A DNA stretch of 64,000 nt, taken from assembly GCA_945888515.1 (NCBI GenBank), contig CAMDAD010000011.1, positions 57,540 through 121,539 on the forward strand, in the 5' to 3' direction. This DNA comes from Akkermansia muciniphila. Its GTDB lineage: Bacteria; Verrucomicrobiota; Verrucomicrobiia; Verrucomicrobiales; Akkermansiaceae. The translations under genes were made by a program, and so were the position numbers. The notes under the pieces were generated by a model, which was given only the letters and a program-made list of their open reading frames with translations, searched no databases and had not been told where the DNA came from. Numbering within the stretch: the stretch's first letter is position 1; every line of letters begins with the position of its first letter. Of the stretch, positions 34,458-46,295 are shown one piece after another.

Positions 34458-35843
34458 ATGAAATATTTACGGATCGCTACAATCGTTTTGGGATCATTGC
34501 TGATGAGCTCATGCAAAGAGGATGAAGCTGCGAAGCAGAAAATCACGGAACTGGAAGATACCATACTGATCTTGCAAAGCGAAAAGGTCGGGCTAGAAGC
34601 CGATGTGTTGGCTTACAAAGCCAAGCAGGGTGGCATGGATGCGGTGACGGCGAAAGCACTGACCGATCGCAAGGATGCTCTGGAGCAACAAGTGCAAACC
34701 TTGCTTCCCTTGGAAGCTAAGGTCAGGGAACTTACTCTCCAAAATGAGGAACTAAAGTCGAAGCTCGCAGCGGCTACCATGACACCCACAGGCGCGGCAT
34801 TGGGTGGCGTTGCAGGATCTACAGGCGATGTGGCGCCAGCAGGTTCTGACATCAGCAAAGCGGTGGCGGATTCGTTTGTCTCGGTCGAGGGCGATCAAAG
34901 TAGCGGTGGCGGATTTTTGGCGGCACAGGACGGGAAAGTGTATCTTTACACGGCTGCCAGCATTCTTTCCGGCAATCAGAAACTGACCATCCGCACCTCT
35001 GGCGGGCAGTCCTTGACGAAGTTTGCCGCTTTGGAGTTGTGCGAAGGTGTGGACATCGCACGCATGCAGGTTCTCGATGAGGTGCAGCACAAGATGGAAT
35101 TGGTGGCCGCGGATGCAGAGATTCCAAACTCGGTGGCGGTGCTGGCACTGGGCATGGCTAAGGGTAGCTCGGTCGTTTCTACGGAAAAAGCCAATGTCTT
35201 AGGCGTTGATGGAAATGCTCTGCAAGTGGACAGTAGTTACCTCCAAAGCGCGGCGGGCGGACCAGTCATTCACGCGATCTCCGGCAAGGTTCTCGGTGTG
35301 ATCAGTAAAGCGATCTCTGCTCCTAAAACGTTGTGGCAATACCAGGATGCATCGGATGCATCCGGCCAACAGCAAGTCATCATTAATCGGTTGAATAAAA
35401 CGATTGTGTGGAAAGAAACGAAGATCGGATCATTCATATCGGAATCAAAGGTGCTGCGCGAATTCGATCAAGTCACGCGGTTGGCACTGGCGGTTTCGAG
35501 CATAAGCTTGTTTGAGGGACTGCCACAAACGGAGACGATGGTGAGCGGAGCGAGCGTTTCGGTGCAGTCGGTCCTAGATCAGCACAAGGACAAACCATTG
35601 GTGCAGGCTATCACGAAGTGGAAAGCGGATGGCACTGGCAAGAAGTTGACGATGAGTGAGGCCGACATTAAGAAAAAATGGCGTGGACTTCTGTCGGAGT
35701 CTTTGTCGATGGCACAACGCGGCGTTGCCGAAATGAATGCACCACAGTTTTCTTGGTATCATCGTGCTTGGGCCGAGTCTTCCCTGAGCGAACGCAAGGA
35801 CGCGATCGTAGACATCAATGAAGCTCTCGCAGCGGCGAAGTAA
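34458..35843 (+). CDS. coiled-coil lipoprotein with catalytically dead trypsin-like domain
   Basis: A 461-residue protein. The signal peptide ends in M-S-S-C-K with Cys19, a plausible lipid-attachment site. Residues about 26-105 form a heptad-like coiled coil, then a Gly/Thr/Ala linker. From about 135 there is a chymotrypsin-fold core (S-G-G-G-F-L-A, V-Y-L-Y-T-A-A-S-I-L, D-I-A-R-M-Q-V, S-A-A-G-G-P-V). The catalytic His is replaced by Ser168 and the catalytic Ser by Ala266, while Asp199 remains, so it should not cleave peptides. A binding or scaffold role at the envelope is inferred. The C-terminal 130 residues are helical and unassigned. ATG 34458 is preceded by an AGAAG-type ribosome-binding site. 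Confidence 0.72.
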   Translation: MKYLRIATIVLGSLLMSSCKEDEAAKQKITELEDTILILQSEKVGLEADVLAYKAKQGGMDAVTAKALTDRKDALEQQVQTLLPLEAKVRELTLQNEELKSKLAAATMTPTGAALGGVAGSTGDVAPAGSDISKAVADSFVSVEGDQSSGGGFLAAQDGKVYLYTAASILSGNQKLTIRTSGGQSLTKFAALELCEGVDIARMQVLDEVQHKMELVAADAEIPNSVAVLALGMAKGSSVVSTEKANVLGVDGNALQVDSSYLQSAAGGPVIHAISGKVLGVISKAISAPKTLWQYQDASDASGQQQVIINRLNKTIVWKETKIGSFISESKVLREFDQVTRLALAVSSISLFEGLPQTETMVSGASVSVQSVLDQHKDKPLVQAITKWKADGTGKKLTMSEADIKKKWRGLLSESLSMAQRGVAEMNAPQFSWYHRAWAESSLSERKDAIVDINEALAAAK

Positions 35844-35920
35844 ATCGACTTGCCGGCAGTAATTCTCCGAGCTACGACCATCGAGGGGAATCCCGCGTGC
35901 TGTTCGCACTGGGATGAATG

Positions 35921-38137
35921 TTATCTTTGATTGCTGCTCTCGACGTCGCGTTGGGAATCAAACACTTCTGCTTTTGTTGACGTAGGACCTTCGTCTACTA
36001 GCGGAAGTGTGGATCGGTAGTCATCTTTGTATAAGCCGATTTTTTTCACGGGTAGAGCCGGGAAGCCTTTGATGCCGACGCCATTTTTGCGCAGTGTAGC
36101 GATGGGGTTATCGTTTTTTGTTAGCCCTGCATCCGTGCGCGAAATCTTGCGGTTCTCTCCGATTTTCGAATGCACCAGGTGCTCTTTTTTTCCGCTCATA
36201 TGGACAGTCGTGGGGCAATCGATTAAGACATTGCCGCTGATCACATTTCCCGTGGGCCAGTCGGGGTGAAAGGTAAGGATGTCTTTCATCTCCGGATAGC
36301 GCTCCGACCAAGGAGGCTGCTGGAATTTCACTCGGCGCACTGTCTCGGCGAGTTGTTTGTGCGTAGCGTTGTAGCCACGCGAAACACCTCGGTCGTCGAT
36401 GTGAATGCCGCGCGGACAATCGATGATGAGATTTTCTTTGATGATGTTGTCGTGCCCTCCGCCGATGAACGGGCCGTAGTGCGTATTCCAAATGATGTTT
36501 TGCATCACGGTATCTCCGCTATCACCATCATCCATGTAGAAAGCATTCGCGTTCGGGGAATCCGCCACGATGTTATGGCGCAAGACATTGCCGCGACTGG
36601 TCCAGTCATGGTAGGCGTAAAATACGCCGACATCCCCGGAATCGAGAGCTACTCGCCAAATTTCATTGCTCTCGAGAAGGTTGTCATTGCCACCGTAAAG
36701 CACCGCCGCGTGGGGGAGATCGTGGATGAGATTGTGCGCGACTCGGCAACCGGCCGCGTAGGAACCATAAGCACCTAGTTTGATCGCAGGGGCATAGGTA
36801 GTTTGTGTTTGTCCGACGTGATGGATGTGATTGTTTACGATTTCATGCCTCGCCTTGGTGAGGGTGAGTTGATCCCCGCCGCCCACATAGATACCACCTT
36901 GACCGAGATGATGGAAGTCGTTGCTGCTAACGCGATGATCGCATCCGCCGTCGATGATCGCGCCAGTGCCACCGAGGTTGCGAAAGACACAGCCTTTGAT
37001 CTGAACGGCCTTGCCGCCCTTGACTTCCACACCGTGGCCGAGTCCGAATTCCAGAGTCATACCCTGAATGGTGACAAATTCAGTGTCGCGCATTGTCATG
37101 AGGGCTTGCTTCGTATCGGAAATAATCAGCTTCGTTTTTGTTAGATCCTTCTTTGGCCAGACATAAAGGGTTTGGGAAGAAAAGCGCAGGCACCACTCGC
37201 CGGGGCGATCCAGTTCCTCCAGCAGGTTCAGGGCATACCACTTTTCCTTGCCATCGCCGACACGCGTGCCTTTCACTTCTTTGCTATACTTCGAACCAAG
37301 ACCGCCGTTCACCGCTTGCGAGAGAGTGATGGATTTTGCCGCGGGGTTGAGGTTTGCCACGCGGACGGTCTCAGGGTGCCAAGGCACGCGCCAGAAGCCC
37401 TTAATCCACAAACCATCATTCATAGCTGTGACCCAATTGGCAGGTCGATCCCCTCGATACACAAAAGTCCCACCCCTGCGCTCGGCTCCCTGCCACTTGC
37501 CACTGTCCAGCACTCGTTCGATGGTGGTGTAGCCTTCGTTCGGCCAGCGGGCGAGCGGCATGCGTTCACCGTCGATAAATAGCTCGATGACGCCTCCAGA
37601 GCCGGTAAATGATTCGGGAAAACGACCGACGTTTTTTATTCCTAAAGTAGGTAGATGCAATTCTCTCACTTGATCGCGGGCGACCTGAGGAAGGCGCGCC
37701 TTGACTGCTGGATCTGAGATAGGTCGCAAGGCGCTGTGAGGGATGATTTTTCCGCCAACGAGAGAAACCGTGCCTTGCGCCCGATAGACGATATCGGCAT
37801 GATTGCGCCCGCTATCTTCTTTGCTCAAGGCGAAGGGTTGCGTCCGCAGATAAGTACCGGCATGCACATGCACCACAGCGCCCGAAAAGGCGGCCTCGTT
37901 CCGCATGGGTCGTAGCAGATCGCGCGCTTTATCCAAGGTGGCCACAGGCTGATCGGCCGTGCCCGGATGTTGATCGTTCCCCTTGGGCGAAACATGCAAT
38001 GAGATCGGTTCCGCCGCATGCAGCGTGGCACACAGCAGGGTGAAACAACTCACGACCACCGCACAGAGAGTGAGGTACCCACGAGCAATATCGCTGCAGA
38101 ATCTGGAGGCTCGGGGGAGGTTGTGTATCGAAACCAT
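35921..38137 (-). CDS. secreted right-handed parallel beta-helix protein
   Basis: A 738-residue protein. The N-terminus carries a signal peptide (hydrophobic core about 21-40, ending T-L-H-A-A-E). The first domain begins with L-H-V-S-P-K-G-N-D and P-G-T, the usual opening of pectate-lyase-like beta-helices, followed by repeated coils with N-x-I-x-x short motifs through residue about 640 (such as N-N-H-I-H-H-V, H-N-L-I-H-D-L, S-N-E-I-W-R-V, H-N-I-V-A-D). It probably binds or cleaves a polysaccharide; no catalytic residues can be named. Convergent with the lipoprotein gene. Confidence 0.82.
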   Translation of the reverse strand: MVSIHNLPRASRFCSDIARGYLTLCAVVVSCFTLLCATLHAAEPISLHVSPKGNDQHPGTADQPVATLDKARDLLRPMRNEAAFSGAVVHVHAGTYLRTQPFALSKEDSGRNHADIVYRAQGTVSLVGGKIIPHSALRPISDPAVKARLPQVARDQVRELHLPTLGIKNVGRFPESFTGSGGVIELFIDGERMPLARWPNEGYTTIERVLDSGKWQGAERRGGTFVYRGDRPANWVTAMNDGLWIKGFWRVPWHPETVRVANLNPAAKSITLSQAVNGGLGSKYSKEVKGTRVGDGKEKWYALNLLEELDRPGEWCLRFSSQTLYVWPKKDLTKTKLIISDTKQALMTMRDTEFVTIQGMTLEFGLGHGVEVKGGKAVQIKGCVFRNLGGTGAIIDGGCDHRVSSNDFHHLGQGGIYVGGGDQLTLTKARHEIVNNHIHHVGQTQTTYAPAIKLGAYGSYAAGCRVAHNLIHDLPHAAVLYGGNDNLLESNEIWRVALDSGDVGVFYAYHDWTSRGNVLRHNIVADSPNANAFYMDDGDSGDTVMQNIIWNTHYGPFIGGGHDNIIKENLIIDCPRGIHIDDRGVSRGYNATHKQLAETVRRVKFQQPPWSERYPEMKDILTFHPDWPTGNVISGNVLIDCPTTVHMSGKKEHLVHSKIGENRKISRTDAGLTKNDNPIATLRKNGVGIKGFPALPVKKIGLYKDDYRSTLPLVDEGPTSTKAEVFDSQRDVESSNQR

Positions 38138-38239
38138 AATCAGTGAAGTTTGTGTTACGACGTTATATAAGATCATTCTACAAACAAGTGGGATGCGCAG
38201 TACGATGCGGTCAGTTCGCTTGTGTTTTTTCTCTACCTA

Positions 38240-39424
38240 TCACAAATCTACCACCATCGACGCGATGGCTTTTTTTGCTTTTTCGCGCGCGCTTTCGATG
38301 TCGGTATCGCGGGCGAGGGCGACGCCCATGCGGCGTTTGCCGGAGACATTCGGCTTGCCGAAGAGTCGGAGTTGGGTGTCGGGTGCGGCGAGGGCTTGTT
38401 CTAAATTTCCGTAGGTGATGGCTTGTGAGTCGCCTTCGACGAGCAACACAGCGGATGCCGAGGAGCCGAGGAGGCGGATCGCGGGGATGGGCAGGCCGAG
38501 GATGGCGCGGGCGTGCAGGGCGAATTGGGAGAGGTCTTGCGAGATCATGGTCACCATGCCGGTGTCGTGCGGGCGCGGAGAAACTTCCGAGAAGATGATT
38601 TCCTCGCCTTTCACAAAAAGCTCGACGCCGAAAATGCCGCGTCCGCCGAGGGCATCGGTGATGGCCTTGGCGCAGTCTTGCGCGCGCTGGCGGGAGAGGT
38701 CGCTCATGGGCTGTGGCTGCCAGCTTTCGCGGTAGTCGCCGTCGATCTGGATGTGGCCGATGGGTTCGCAAAACGAGGTGCCGCCGGCGTGGCGCACGGT
38801 CAGTTGCGTGATCTCGTAGTCGAACTCGACGAAGCCCTCGACGATGACTTTTCCTTTTCCCGCGCGGCCGCCTTTTTGCGCGTAGTCCCAAGCGGCTTGG
38901 ATGTCCTCGGGGCGTTTGATGGTGCTTTGGCCTTTGCCGGAGGAACTCATGATGGGCTTCACCACGCAGGGCAGACCGATTTGTGCGACGGCGGCGTGGT
39001 ATTCCTCTTCCGTGGCGGCAAAGCGATAGGGTGACGTTTTTAGACCCAGTTCTTCGGCGGCGAGGCGTCGGATGCCTTCGCGGTTCATCGTGAGTTGTGT
39101 TGCACGGGCGGTGGGGATGACAGTGGCGAGGCCTTCGTTTTCGATCGCGGCAAGGGTATCGGTGGCGATGGCCTCGACCTCGGGCACGATGAGATGCGGT
39201 TTTTCTGCTTCGATCACAGCCCGCAGCGCCGCGCCATCCAGCATGGAAATGACATGCGATCGATCCGCCACCTGCATCGCGGGGGCGTTGGCATAGCTAT
39301 CGACCGCGATGACTTCGACGCCGTAGCGTTGCAATTCGATGACGACTTCTTTGCCGAGTTCACCGGAACCACAGAGCATCACGCGCGTCGCGCCGTCGGT
39401 AAAAGGAGTGCCAATACTTGTCAT
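38240..39424 (-). CDS. purT: formate-dependent phosphoribosylglycinamide formyltransferase
   Basis: Adds a formyl group from formate to GAR in purine synthesis, using ATP. The 394-residue ATP-grasp protein has G-S-G-E-L-G-K-E at 19-26, [11 protein letters not shown] in the ATP loop, [10 protein letters not shown] and the C-terminal [11 protein letters not shown]. All are PurT hallmarks. It lies 92 bases downstream of pyrG on the same strand and could share its transcript. Confidence 0.96.
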   Translation of the reverse strand: MTSIGTPFTDGATRVMLCGSGELGKEVVIELQRYGVEVIAVDSYANAPAMQVADRSHVISMLDGAALRAVIEAEKPHLIVPEVEAIATDTLAAIENEGLATVIPTARATQLTMNREGIRRLAAEELGLKTSPYRFAATEEEYHAAVAQIGLPCVVKPIMSSSGKGQSTIKRPEDIQAAWDYAQKGGRAGKGKVIVEGFVEFDYEITQLTVRHAGGTSFCEPIGHIQIDGDYRESWQPQPMSDLSRQRAQDCAKAITDALGGRGIFGVELFVKGEEIIFSEVSPRPHDTGMVTMISQDLSQFALHARAILGLPIPAIRLLGSSASAVLLVEGDSQAITYGNLEQALAAPDTQLRLFGKPNVSGKRRMGVALARDTDIESAREKAKKAIASMVVDL

Positions 39425-39516
39425 ATCCCGATGCTAAAGGCGGGGCACGGAGGGGTAAAGGGGAATTTGGGGGGAAGTGTGGTATCTGATTCCATGCAGA
39501 GTGCCTGATTGGTCAC

Positions 39517-41139
<1,623 letters not shown>

Positions 41140-41160
41140 GTAGTTGCTAGTGGTAAGTGA

Positions 41161-41913
41161 TCAGTGAGCTGTGGAAGAGAGGAGAGATTCGATGAGTGGA
41201 GCCTGTTCAGGCGTGTCGAGGCCGATGGAGTCATCGCTGGTGATGATGACCCTGATGCGCGCGCCGTTTTCTAAAGCGCGGAGTTGTTCGAGTGATTCGG
41301 CTTGTTCGAGCGGCGAGGGCGGCCAGGTGATGAATTTCTCGAGGAAGTCGCGACGGTAGCCGTAGATGCCCTTGTGGCGATAGAGGGTGAGGCCTGCAGG
41401 CTTGGTGCGCTGGAAGGGCAGGGGCGAGCGGGAAAAATACAGCGCGTGGCCAGAGAGATCGAGCACGACTTTGACGACGTTGGGATCGAGATAGGCGGCC
41501 TCGTCATCGATGGGATTGGCGGCGGTGACCATGGGCAGCGCGGCATCATCTATCATCGCCTGCGCGAGTTCATCGATGAGTGCGGGATCGATGAGCGGTT
41601 CATCGCCCTGGATGTTGATGATGTGCGTGGCTTCCGGAATCGCGGCGGCGGCCTCGGCGATGCGATCGGTGCCCGTGGGGTGATCGGAAGAAGTCATGAC
41701 CACCTCGGCGCCGAAGGAAAGCGCGGCATCGCGGATGCGTTCATCGTCGGTGGCGATCACCACGCGATCGAGCCGCGAGCATTCCTGACAGCGTTCCCAG
41801 ACGTGTTGGATCAGAGGTTTTCCCACGAGAAGATGAAGCGGCTTACCGGGGAAGCGGGTGGAGCCCCAGCGAGCAGGAAGAATGCCGATGATGTGCGTGG
41901 ATGAAGGTAACAC
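41161..41913 (-). CDS. kdsB: 3-deoxy-manno-octulosonate cytidylyltransferase (CMP-KDO synthetase)
   Basis: Activates KDO with CTP for LPS inner-core assembly. The 250-residue protein has the nucleotidyltransferase start I-L-P-A-R-W-G-S-T-R-F-P-G-K-P-L, followed by V-V-I-A-T-D-D, H-P-T-G-T-D-R-I-A-E and N-I-Q-G-D-E-P-L-I. Its product needs CTP, which the next gene makes. Its presence shows a KDO-containing outer membrane. Confidence 0.95.
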   Translation of the reverse strand: MLPSSTHIIGILPARWGSTRFPGKPLHLLVGKPLIQHVWERCQECSRLDRVVIATDDERIRDAALSFGAEVVMTSSDHPTGTDRIAEAAAAIPEATHIINIQGDEPLIDPALIDELAQAMIDDAALPMVTAANPIDDEAAYLDPNVVKVVLDLSGHALYFSRSPLPFQRTKPAGLTLYRHKGIYGYRRDFLEKFITWPPSPLEQAESLEQLRALENGARIRVIITSDDSIGLDTPEQAPLIESLLSSTAH

Positions 41914-41970
41914 GTGTCTGGGATTGTTGTTAGCAGAGCGGGCGAGACGATGGCAAGAATTTAGGAAAAA

Positions 41971-43713
41971 TTATTCCTTTAGCGCGACGAGGGTTTCTCG
42001 TTTTCGCGGAAAACACAGCGCTACCAACACGGTAGTGAGCGTGCCGACCATGATGCGCCAAGTAAACGCGATGGTGGGTAGCCATGCCGGGGAAAAGAAC
42101 GGCGTCTGCGCATTCGGATGCGAGGCGATTTGCGGGAGCTCCTCCATCTTGAGGCGAGCCTTTTTGGCGATGTCCGCAGAGGCGGGGGGGATCCCGGGAG
42201 TCGCGGTGCTGAGGGCTTTCACGGCATTGCGGTAGCGCGCTTCTTTTTCGTGAAAAATATCATACACGTCATTGTGCGCGCCGCTCATGAACAGCGTGGC
42301 GCAGAGGCCGGCGATCATGGCGATGCTATTGCCCCGGCAGGTGCCACGGTGTTTCGTGAGCATGCCAACAAGGAAAATACCCAGCAGCGATCCGTAAGTG
42401 TAGCCGAAAGAGCCGAGAACGATCGGAATGATGCGCAGCTCGGGGTTTTTCAGCTTCAAAAATGCTGTGCCAATACCGATTAGCGCGAGGATCACGGCAA
42501 ATGCCACCGTCGAGAGGCGCGCGGCCTTCATTTGCTGCTCGGATGTCGCCTGTGGGCGGAATACGCCGACGAACCAGTCTTTCGTGAAGGTCGTGGCAAG
42601 CGCGTTCAGGGCGGTCGAGAGCGAGCCCATCGCCGTGGCAAAAAGCCCTGCCGCGATCAGCCCGCGCAGGCCCGGTGAGAGATCGTGCAGCATGAACCAG
42701 GCGAACACATCATTCGTCGGCGCGCCCACCGGATGCTGCAGGTAGTAGCGGTAGATCAGAATGCCGATGGCGAGAAAGCCCACCACTACCGGCAGGTCGA
42801 CGAGGCCGGAGAGGATCACCGCGCGTTGACCACGTTTCGCGTCCTTGGAGGTCAGCATGCGCTGCACCATGTCCTGATCGGTGCCGTGGGTGGCGAGGGT
42901 CGTAAAAATCGATCCAAGCAAGGCCGCCCAGATCGTGTATTCCTGTTCGAGGATGTATTTGATCGATTGGCCGATGCTGTGCCCCTCGCGTAGCCCGTCA
43001 TCGATAAACATCGGCCTCTTGATCGTGGCGACGAAGGGATCCCAGCCCCCCGTTTCGCCCAGTAGCCAGAAAAACACATAAATCGCCGCGCCGAACATCA
43101 GCGAGACCTGGATCATATCCGTCCACACCACCGCCTTGATGCCGCCCAACGTGGTGTATAGTGCTGTCAGCGCCGTGATGATGATCACCGAGAGCGCGTA
43201 GATGCCCAGTTCTTGCGCGAAGCGTTCGTCCGGCGTCATTTGCAAAAACTGCGGGTTCACGATCTGCCACGCCAGCACCAACAGAATTGCCGCCACGTAA
43301 ATGCGCGAGCCGCTGGCCAGCGAGCGGGTGAGGAGAAACACAAACGAGGCCATGCGCCGCGTCAGCTTGCCGAAACGAATTTCCAGGAACTCATAAATGC
43401 TGACGACATTGAATTTGTAGAATGGCTTGATGAAAATGGCGGCGACCAGCAATCGCGCGAGAATCGTGCCGATGACCAATTGCGCGTAGAAAAAATTGAG
43501 TTTCGCGAAACCCTCGCCCGGTGTGCCAAGGAAAGTGCCCGCCGAAATCTCGGAGGCGAGGATGGAGGCCAGCACCGCCCACCACGGCATCGAGCGGTCG
43601 CCGAGGGCATAGGACTCCATGGTTTTCTGGCCCCGAGACGCGTAGAGGCCGATGCTGATGATCACCGCAAAATAAACTCCCACGATGATCAGATCCCACA
43701 CATACGCTTGCAT
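41971..43713 (-). CDS. sodium:solute symporter family protein
   Basis: A 580-residue inner-membrane transporter with about 13 membrane segments and the SSS-family layout: D-L-I-I-V-G-V-Y-F near the start, G-D-R-S-M-P-W-W-A-V-L, A-S-E-I-S-A-G-T-F-L-G-T-P in the substrate region, A-V-V-W-T-D-M-I-Q and G-T-D-Q-D-M-V-Q-R. It moves sugars, amino acids or organic acids with Na+; the substrate is unknown. A non-membrane stretch of about 60 residues precedes the last helix. It lies 57 bases upstream of kdsB and may share its promoter. Confidence 0.92.
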   Translation of the reverse strand: MQAYVWDLIIVGVYFAVIISIGLYASRGQKTMESYALGDRSMPWWAVLASILASEISAGTFLGTPGEGFAKLNFFYAQLVIGTILARLLVAAIFIKPFYKFNVVSIYEFLEIRFGKLTRRMASFVFLLTRSLASGSRIYVAAILLVLAWQIVNPQFLQMTPDERFAQELGIYALSVIIITALTALYTTLGGIKAVVWTDMIQVSLMFGAAIYVFFWLLGETGGWDPFVATIKRPMFIDDGLREGHSIGQSIKYILEQEYTIWAALLGSIFTTLATHGTDQDMVQRMLTSKDAKRGQRAVILSGLVDLPVVVGFLAIGILIYRYYLQHPVGAPTNDVFAWFMLHDLSPGLRGLIAAGLFATAMGSLSTALNALATTFTKDWFVGVFRPQATSEQQMKAARLSTVAFAVILALIGIGTAFLKLKNPELRIIPIVLGSFGYTYGSLLGIFLVGMLTKHRGTCRGNSIAMIAGLCATLFMSGAHNDVYDIFHEKEARYRNAVKALSTATPGIPPASADIAKKARLKMEELPQIASHPNAQTPFFSPAWLPTIAFTWRIMVGTLTTVLVALCFPRKRETLVALKE

Positions 43714-43913
43714 GCGCCTGAGTTTCAGCAGATCCTAGGAAACACACAAGACAAGACTCGACGGGAGTCAAAAAATCGTTTGTGCGGGGTGGCGCACCGA
43801 TTTCAAATGTCGATCCTAAGACAGAAATTCCCAACAAAAAAATCTGTCATAGCCCGTCAATCTGTGGTGAAGTCGCGCCGTTCCACGCACGGAACAGCCC
43901 AGACATTTTCCGC

Positions 43914-46295
43914 ATGAAAAGCTACCGCCACATCCCGATTCGCAATCTTACCGGTGAAGAACTCAAGGCCCTGAGCGACTCCATGAAGCTCTCGCTCTCG
44001 CGCGAGGACATGGAAGTGGTGCAGGGGATTTATCGCGAATGGGACCGCGAGCCGACGGATGTGGAAATGGAGGTCATCGCGCAGACCTGGAGCGAACACT
44101 GCAAGCACCGCATTTTCGCCGCCACCATCACCCACGAGACCCCCAACGGCACGGAAACGATCCATTCGCTTTTCAAAACATTCATCAAGAAGCCCAGCGA
44201 GCGCATCATGGAAAAAAAGCCGGACTTCGTGCTGAGCTGCTTCCACGACAACGCGGGCTTCATCCGTCTCGATGACCAAAAAGCTGTCTGTCTGAAGGTG
44301 GAAACGCACAATCACCCCAGCGCCATCGAACCCTACGCAGGAGCCAATACCGGCATCGGCGGCGTGGTGCGCGATATCCTCGGTGCCGGAAAAGGCGCGA
44401 AGCCCATTGCCAACGTCGATGTGTTCTGTTTCGGCGCCCCTGACACCAATCCCGCCACCATCAAGGGCAAGGACGTCATCCACCCGCTGGGAATCATGCG
44501 CGGCGTGGTGCGCGGCGTGCGCGATTACGGCAACCGCATGGGCATCCCCACGGTCAGCGGTGCGATCCAGTTCGACCCGACATACATCTACAATCCTCTT
44601 GTCTATGCCGGCACGGCGGGCGTCATCGATCAGCAATACATCGATAAAACCATGCGCCCCGGATTGAAGATCATCGTCGTCGGTGGTCGCACCGGGCGCG
44701 ATGGTCTGAAAGGCGCCACGTTCTCCTCCGCCTCGCTCACCGGCGATAGCCATGTCGAGGACCAAAGCGCCGTGCAGATCGGCAATCCCATCGAGGAGAA
44801 AAAAGCCGCCGACTTCATCCTCGCCGCGCGCGATCGCAATCTCATCGTCTTCATCACTGACTGCGGCGCGGGCGGCTTCAGCTCCGCTGCCGGCGAAATG
44901 CTCAGCGAGACCGGCGGTGAATTATTTCTCGACAACGCCCCGCTCAAAGAGCCCGGCCTCATTTCCTGGCAGGTCTTCATTTCCGAGAGCCAGGAGCGCA
45001 TGGTGCTGGCCGTGGAGGAAGCCTCCTTGCCGGAATTGCAGGCGCTGGCCGATACCTACCAAACCGAGCTCACAGTGCTCGGTCACTCCGACGATACCGG
45101 CATCTTGAAAATCTGGCATCACGGCGAGATCGTCTGCGAACTCGATAATTCGAAGCTCCACGATGCCCCTACGCGCCTGCTGCAATCGCGTTTCGCCGGC
45201 TCACCGGGCGCCACTGGACTGGTCGGAGAAAACATCGACCTCAGCATCGCTCTGCGAAATGTGTTAGGTGACTTCGCCATTTGCTCGCGCGAGCCCATCA
45301 TCCGTGAATACGATCACAAAGTGCAGGGCAATACCTTGCTCGAACCCCTCGCGGGTGCCACTGGCGATGCGCCGCAGGACGGCTCCGTTATTGCCATTGA
45401 TGGCTCCAGCAAAGCCATGGCCCTCGGTCTCTCCCTGCTCCCCGAGTGGGGCAAAACCGATCCCCGCGCCATGGGCCGCGCCAGCATGGATGAAACCATG
45501 CGCTCGCTCGTGCTCGTCGGCGCGAACCCTGACAAGATCGGATTGTTAGATAACTTCTGCATGGGCAACCCGAACGATCCCGATGAACTCGGTCGACTCG
45601 TCGAGTGCGTCAAAGGCATCGCCGATGCCGCTGAGGAATTCGAAGCGCCGTTCATTTCCGGCAAGGATTCGTTCTACAACTACTTCGAAACCGAGGACGG
45701 TCCCATCAACATCCCTGTCACGTTCCTGTGCAGCGGCATCGGCATCGTCGAGGACCAGAAACATGTCACTGGCTCTTCGCTGCGCCGCGATCATTCAGTT
45801 CTCTGCTTGTTAGGAGAGACCAAGGACGAAATGGGTGGCTCGGTGTTCGCTCGTCAGCACGGCATCAGTGGCGCGCTCGTGCCGCAAACCGACTGCGCGA
45901 AAAACCTGCAAACCTATCGGAAATTCCACCAGGCTCGCACCGCCGGCCTTATCCTCTCCGCGCACGATGTTTCTGAAGGCGGCCTCATCACCGCACTTGC
46001 GGAAATGGCGTTTTCGGAAAAAGCCGGCGTCGAAATCGATCTCGCCGCTCTGAGCAGTCTGCCGCCCGCCGTGGCGCTCTTTAGTGAATCGACAGGCCGC
46101 ATGGTCATCGAGGTCCTGCCGGAAAACCTCGCAGCCCTCAAACAACATTTTGCGGGGGAAAGCTTCACCGTGGTCGCCAACGCAGTGAGCAGTCATCGCG
46201 ACCTCACCGTTACCCACGGCGACAAGGAGCTTCTGCGCGAGGATCTGAACTCTCTTAAATCGCTTTGGAAACAACGCCTCGCCGAGTTCTACTAA
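43914..46295 (+). CDS. purL: phosphoribosylformylglycinamidine synthase, PurL subunit
   Basis: Converts FGAR to FGAM. A 793-residue stand-alone PurL without the glutaminase domain, so separate PurQ and PurS subunits are needed; neither is in this window. Landmarks are S-E-H-C-K-H-R-I-F near 60-68, K-V-E-T-H-N-H-P-S-A-I-E-P-Y-A-G near 131-146, G-G-R-T-G-R-D-G and the A-H-D-V-S-E-G-G-L motif near the C-terminus. ATG 43914 (M-K-S-Y-R-H) gives the family-like start; the frame is open 44 codons further upstream without resemblance. The SSS gene is divergent. Confidence 0.95.
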   Translation: MKSYRHIPIRNLTGEELKALSDSMKLSLSREDMEVVQGIYREWDREPTDVEMEVIAQTWSEHCKHRIFAATITHETPNGTETIHSLFKTFIKKPSERIMEKKPDFVLSCFHDNAGFIRLDDQKAVCLKVETHNHPSAIEPYAGANTGIGGVVRDILGAGKGAKPIANVDVFCFGAPDTNPATIKGKDVIHPLGIMRGVVRGVRDYGNRMGIPTVSGAIQFDPTYIYNPLVYAGTAGVIDQQYIDKTMRPGLKIIVVGGRTGRDGLKGATFSSASLTGDSHVEDQSAVQIGNPIEEKKAADFILAARDRNLIVFITDCGAGGFSSAAGEMLSETGGELFLDNAPLKEPGLISWQVFISESQERMVLAVEEASLPELQALADTYQTELTVLGHSDDTGILKIWHHGEIVCELDNSKLHDAPTRLLQSRFAGSPGATGLVGENIDLSIALRNVLGDFAICSREPIIREYDHKVQGNTLLEPLAGATGDAPQDGSVIAIDGSSKAMALGLSLLPEWGKTDPRAMGRASMDETMRSLVLVGANPDKIGLLDNFCMGNPNDPDELGRLVECVKGIADAAEEFEAPFISGKDSFYNYFETEDGPINIPVTFLCSGIGIVEDQKHVTGSSLRRDHSVLCLLGETKDEMGGSVFARQHGISGALVPQTDCAKNLQTYRKFHQARTAGLILSAHDVSEGGLITALAEMAFSEKAGVEIDLAALSSLPPAVALFSESTGRMVIEVLPENLAALKQHFAGESFTVVANAVSSHRDLTVTHGDKELLREDLNSLKSLWKQRLAEFY

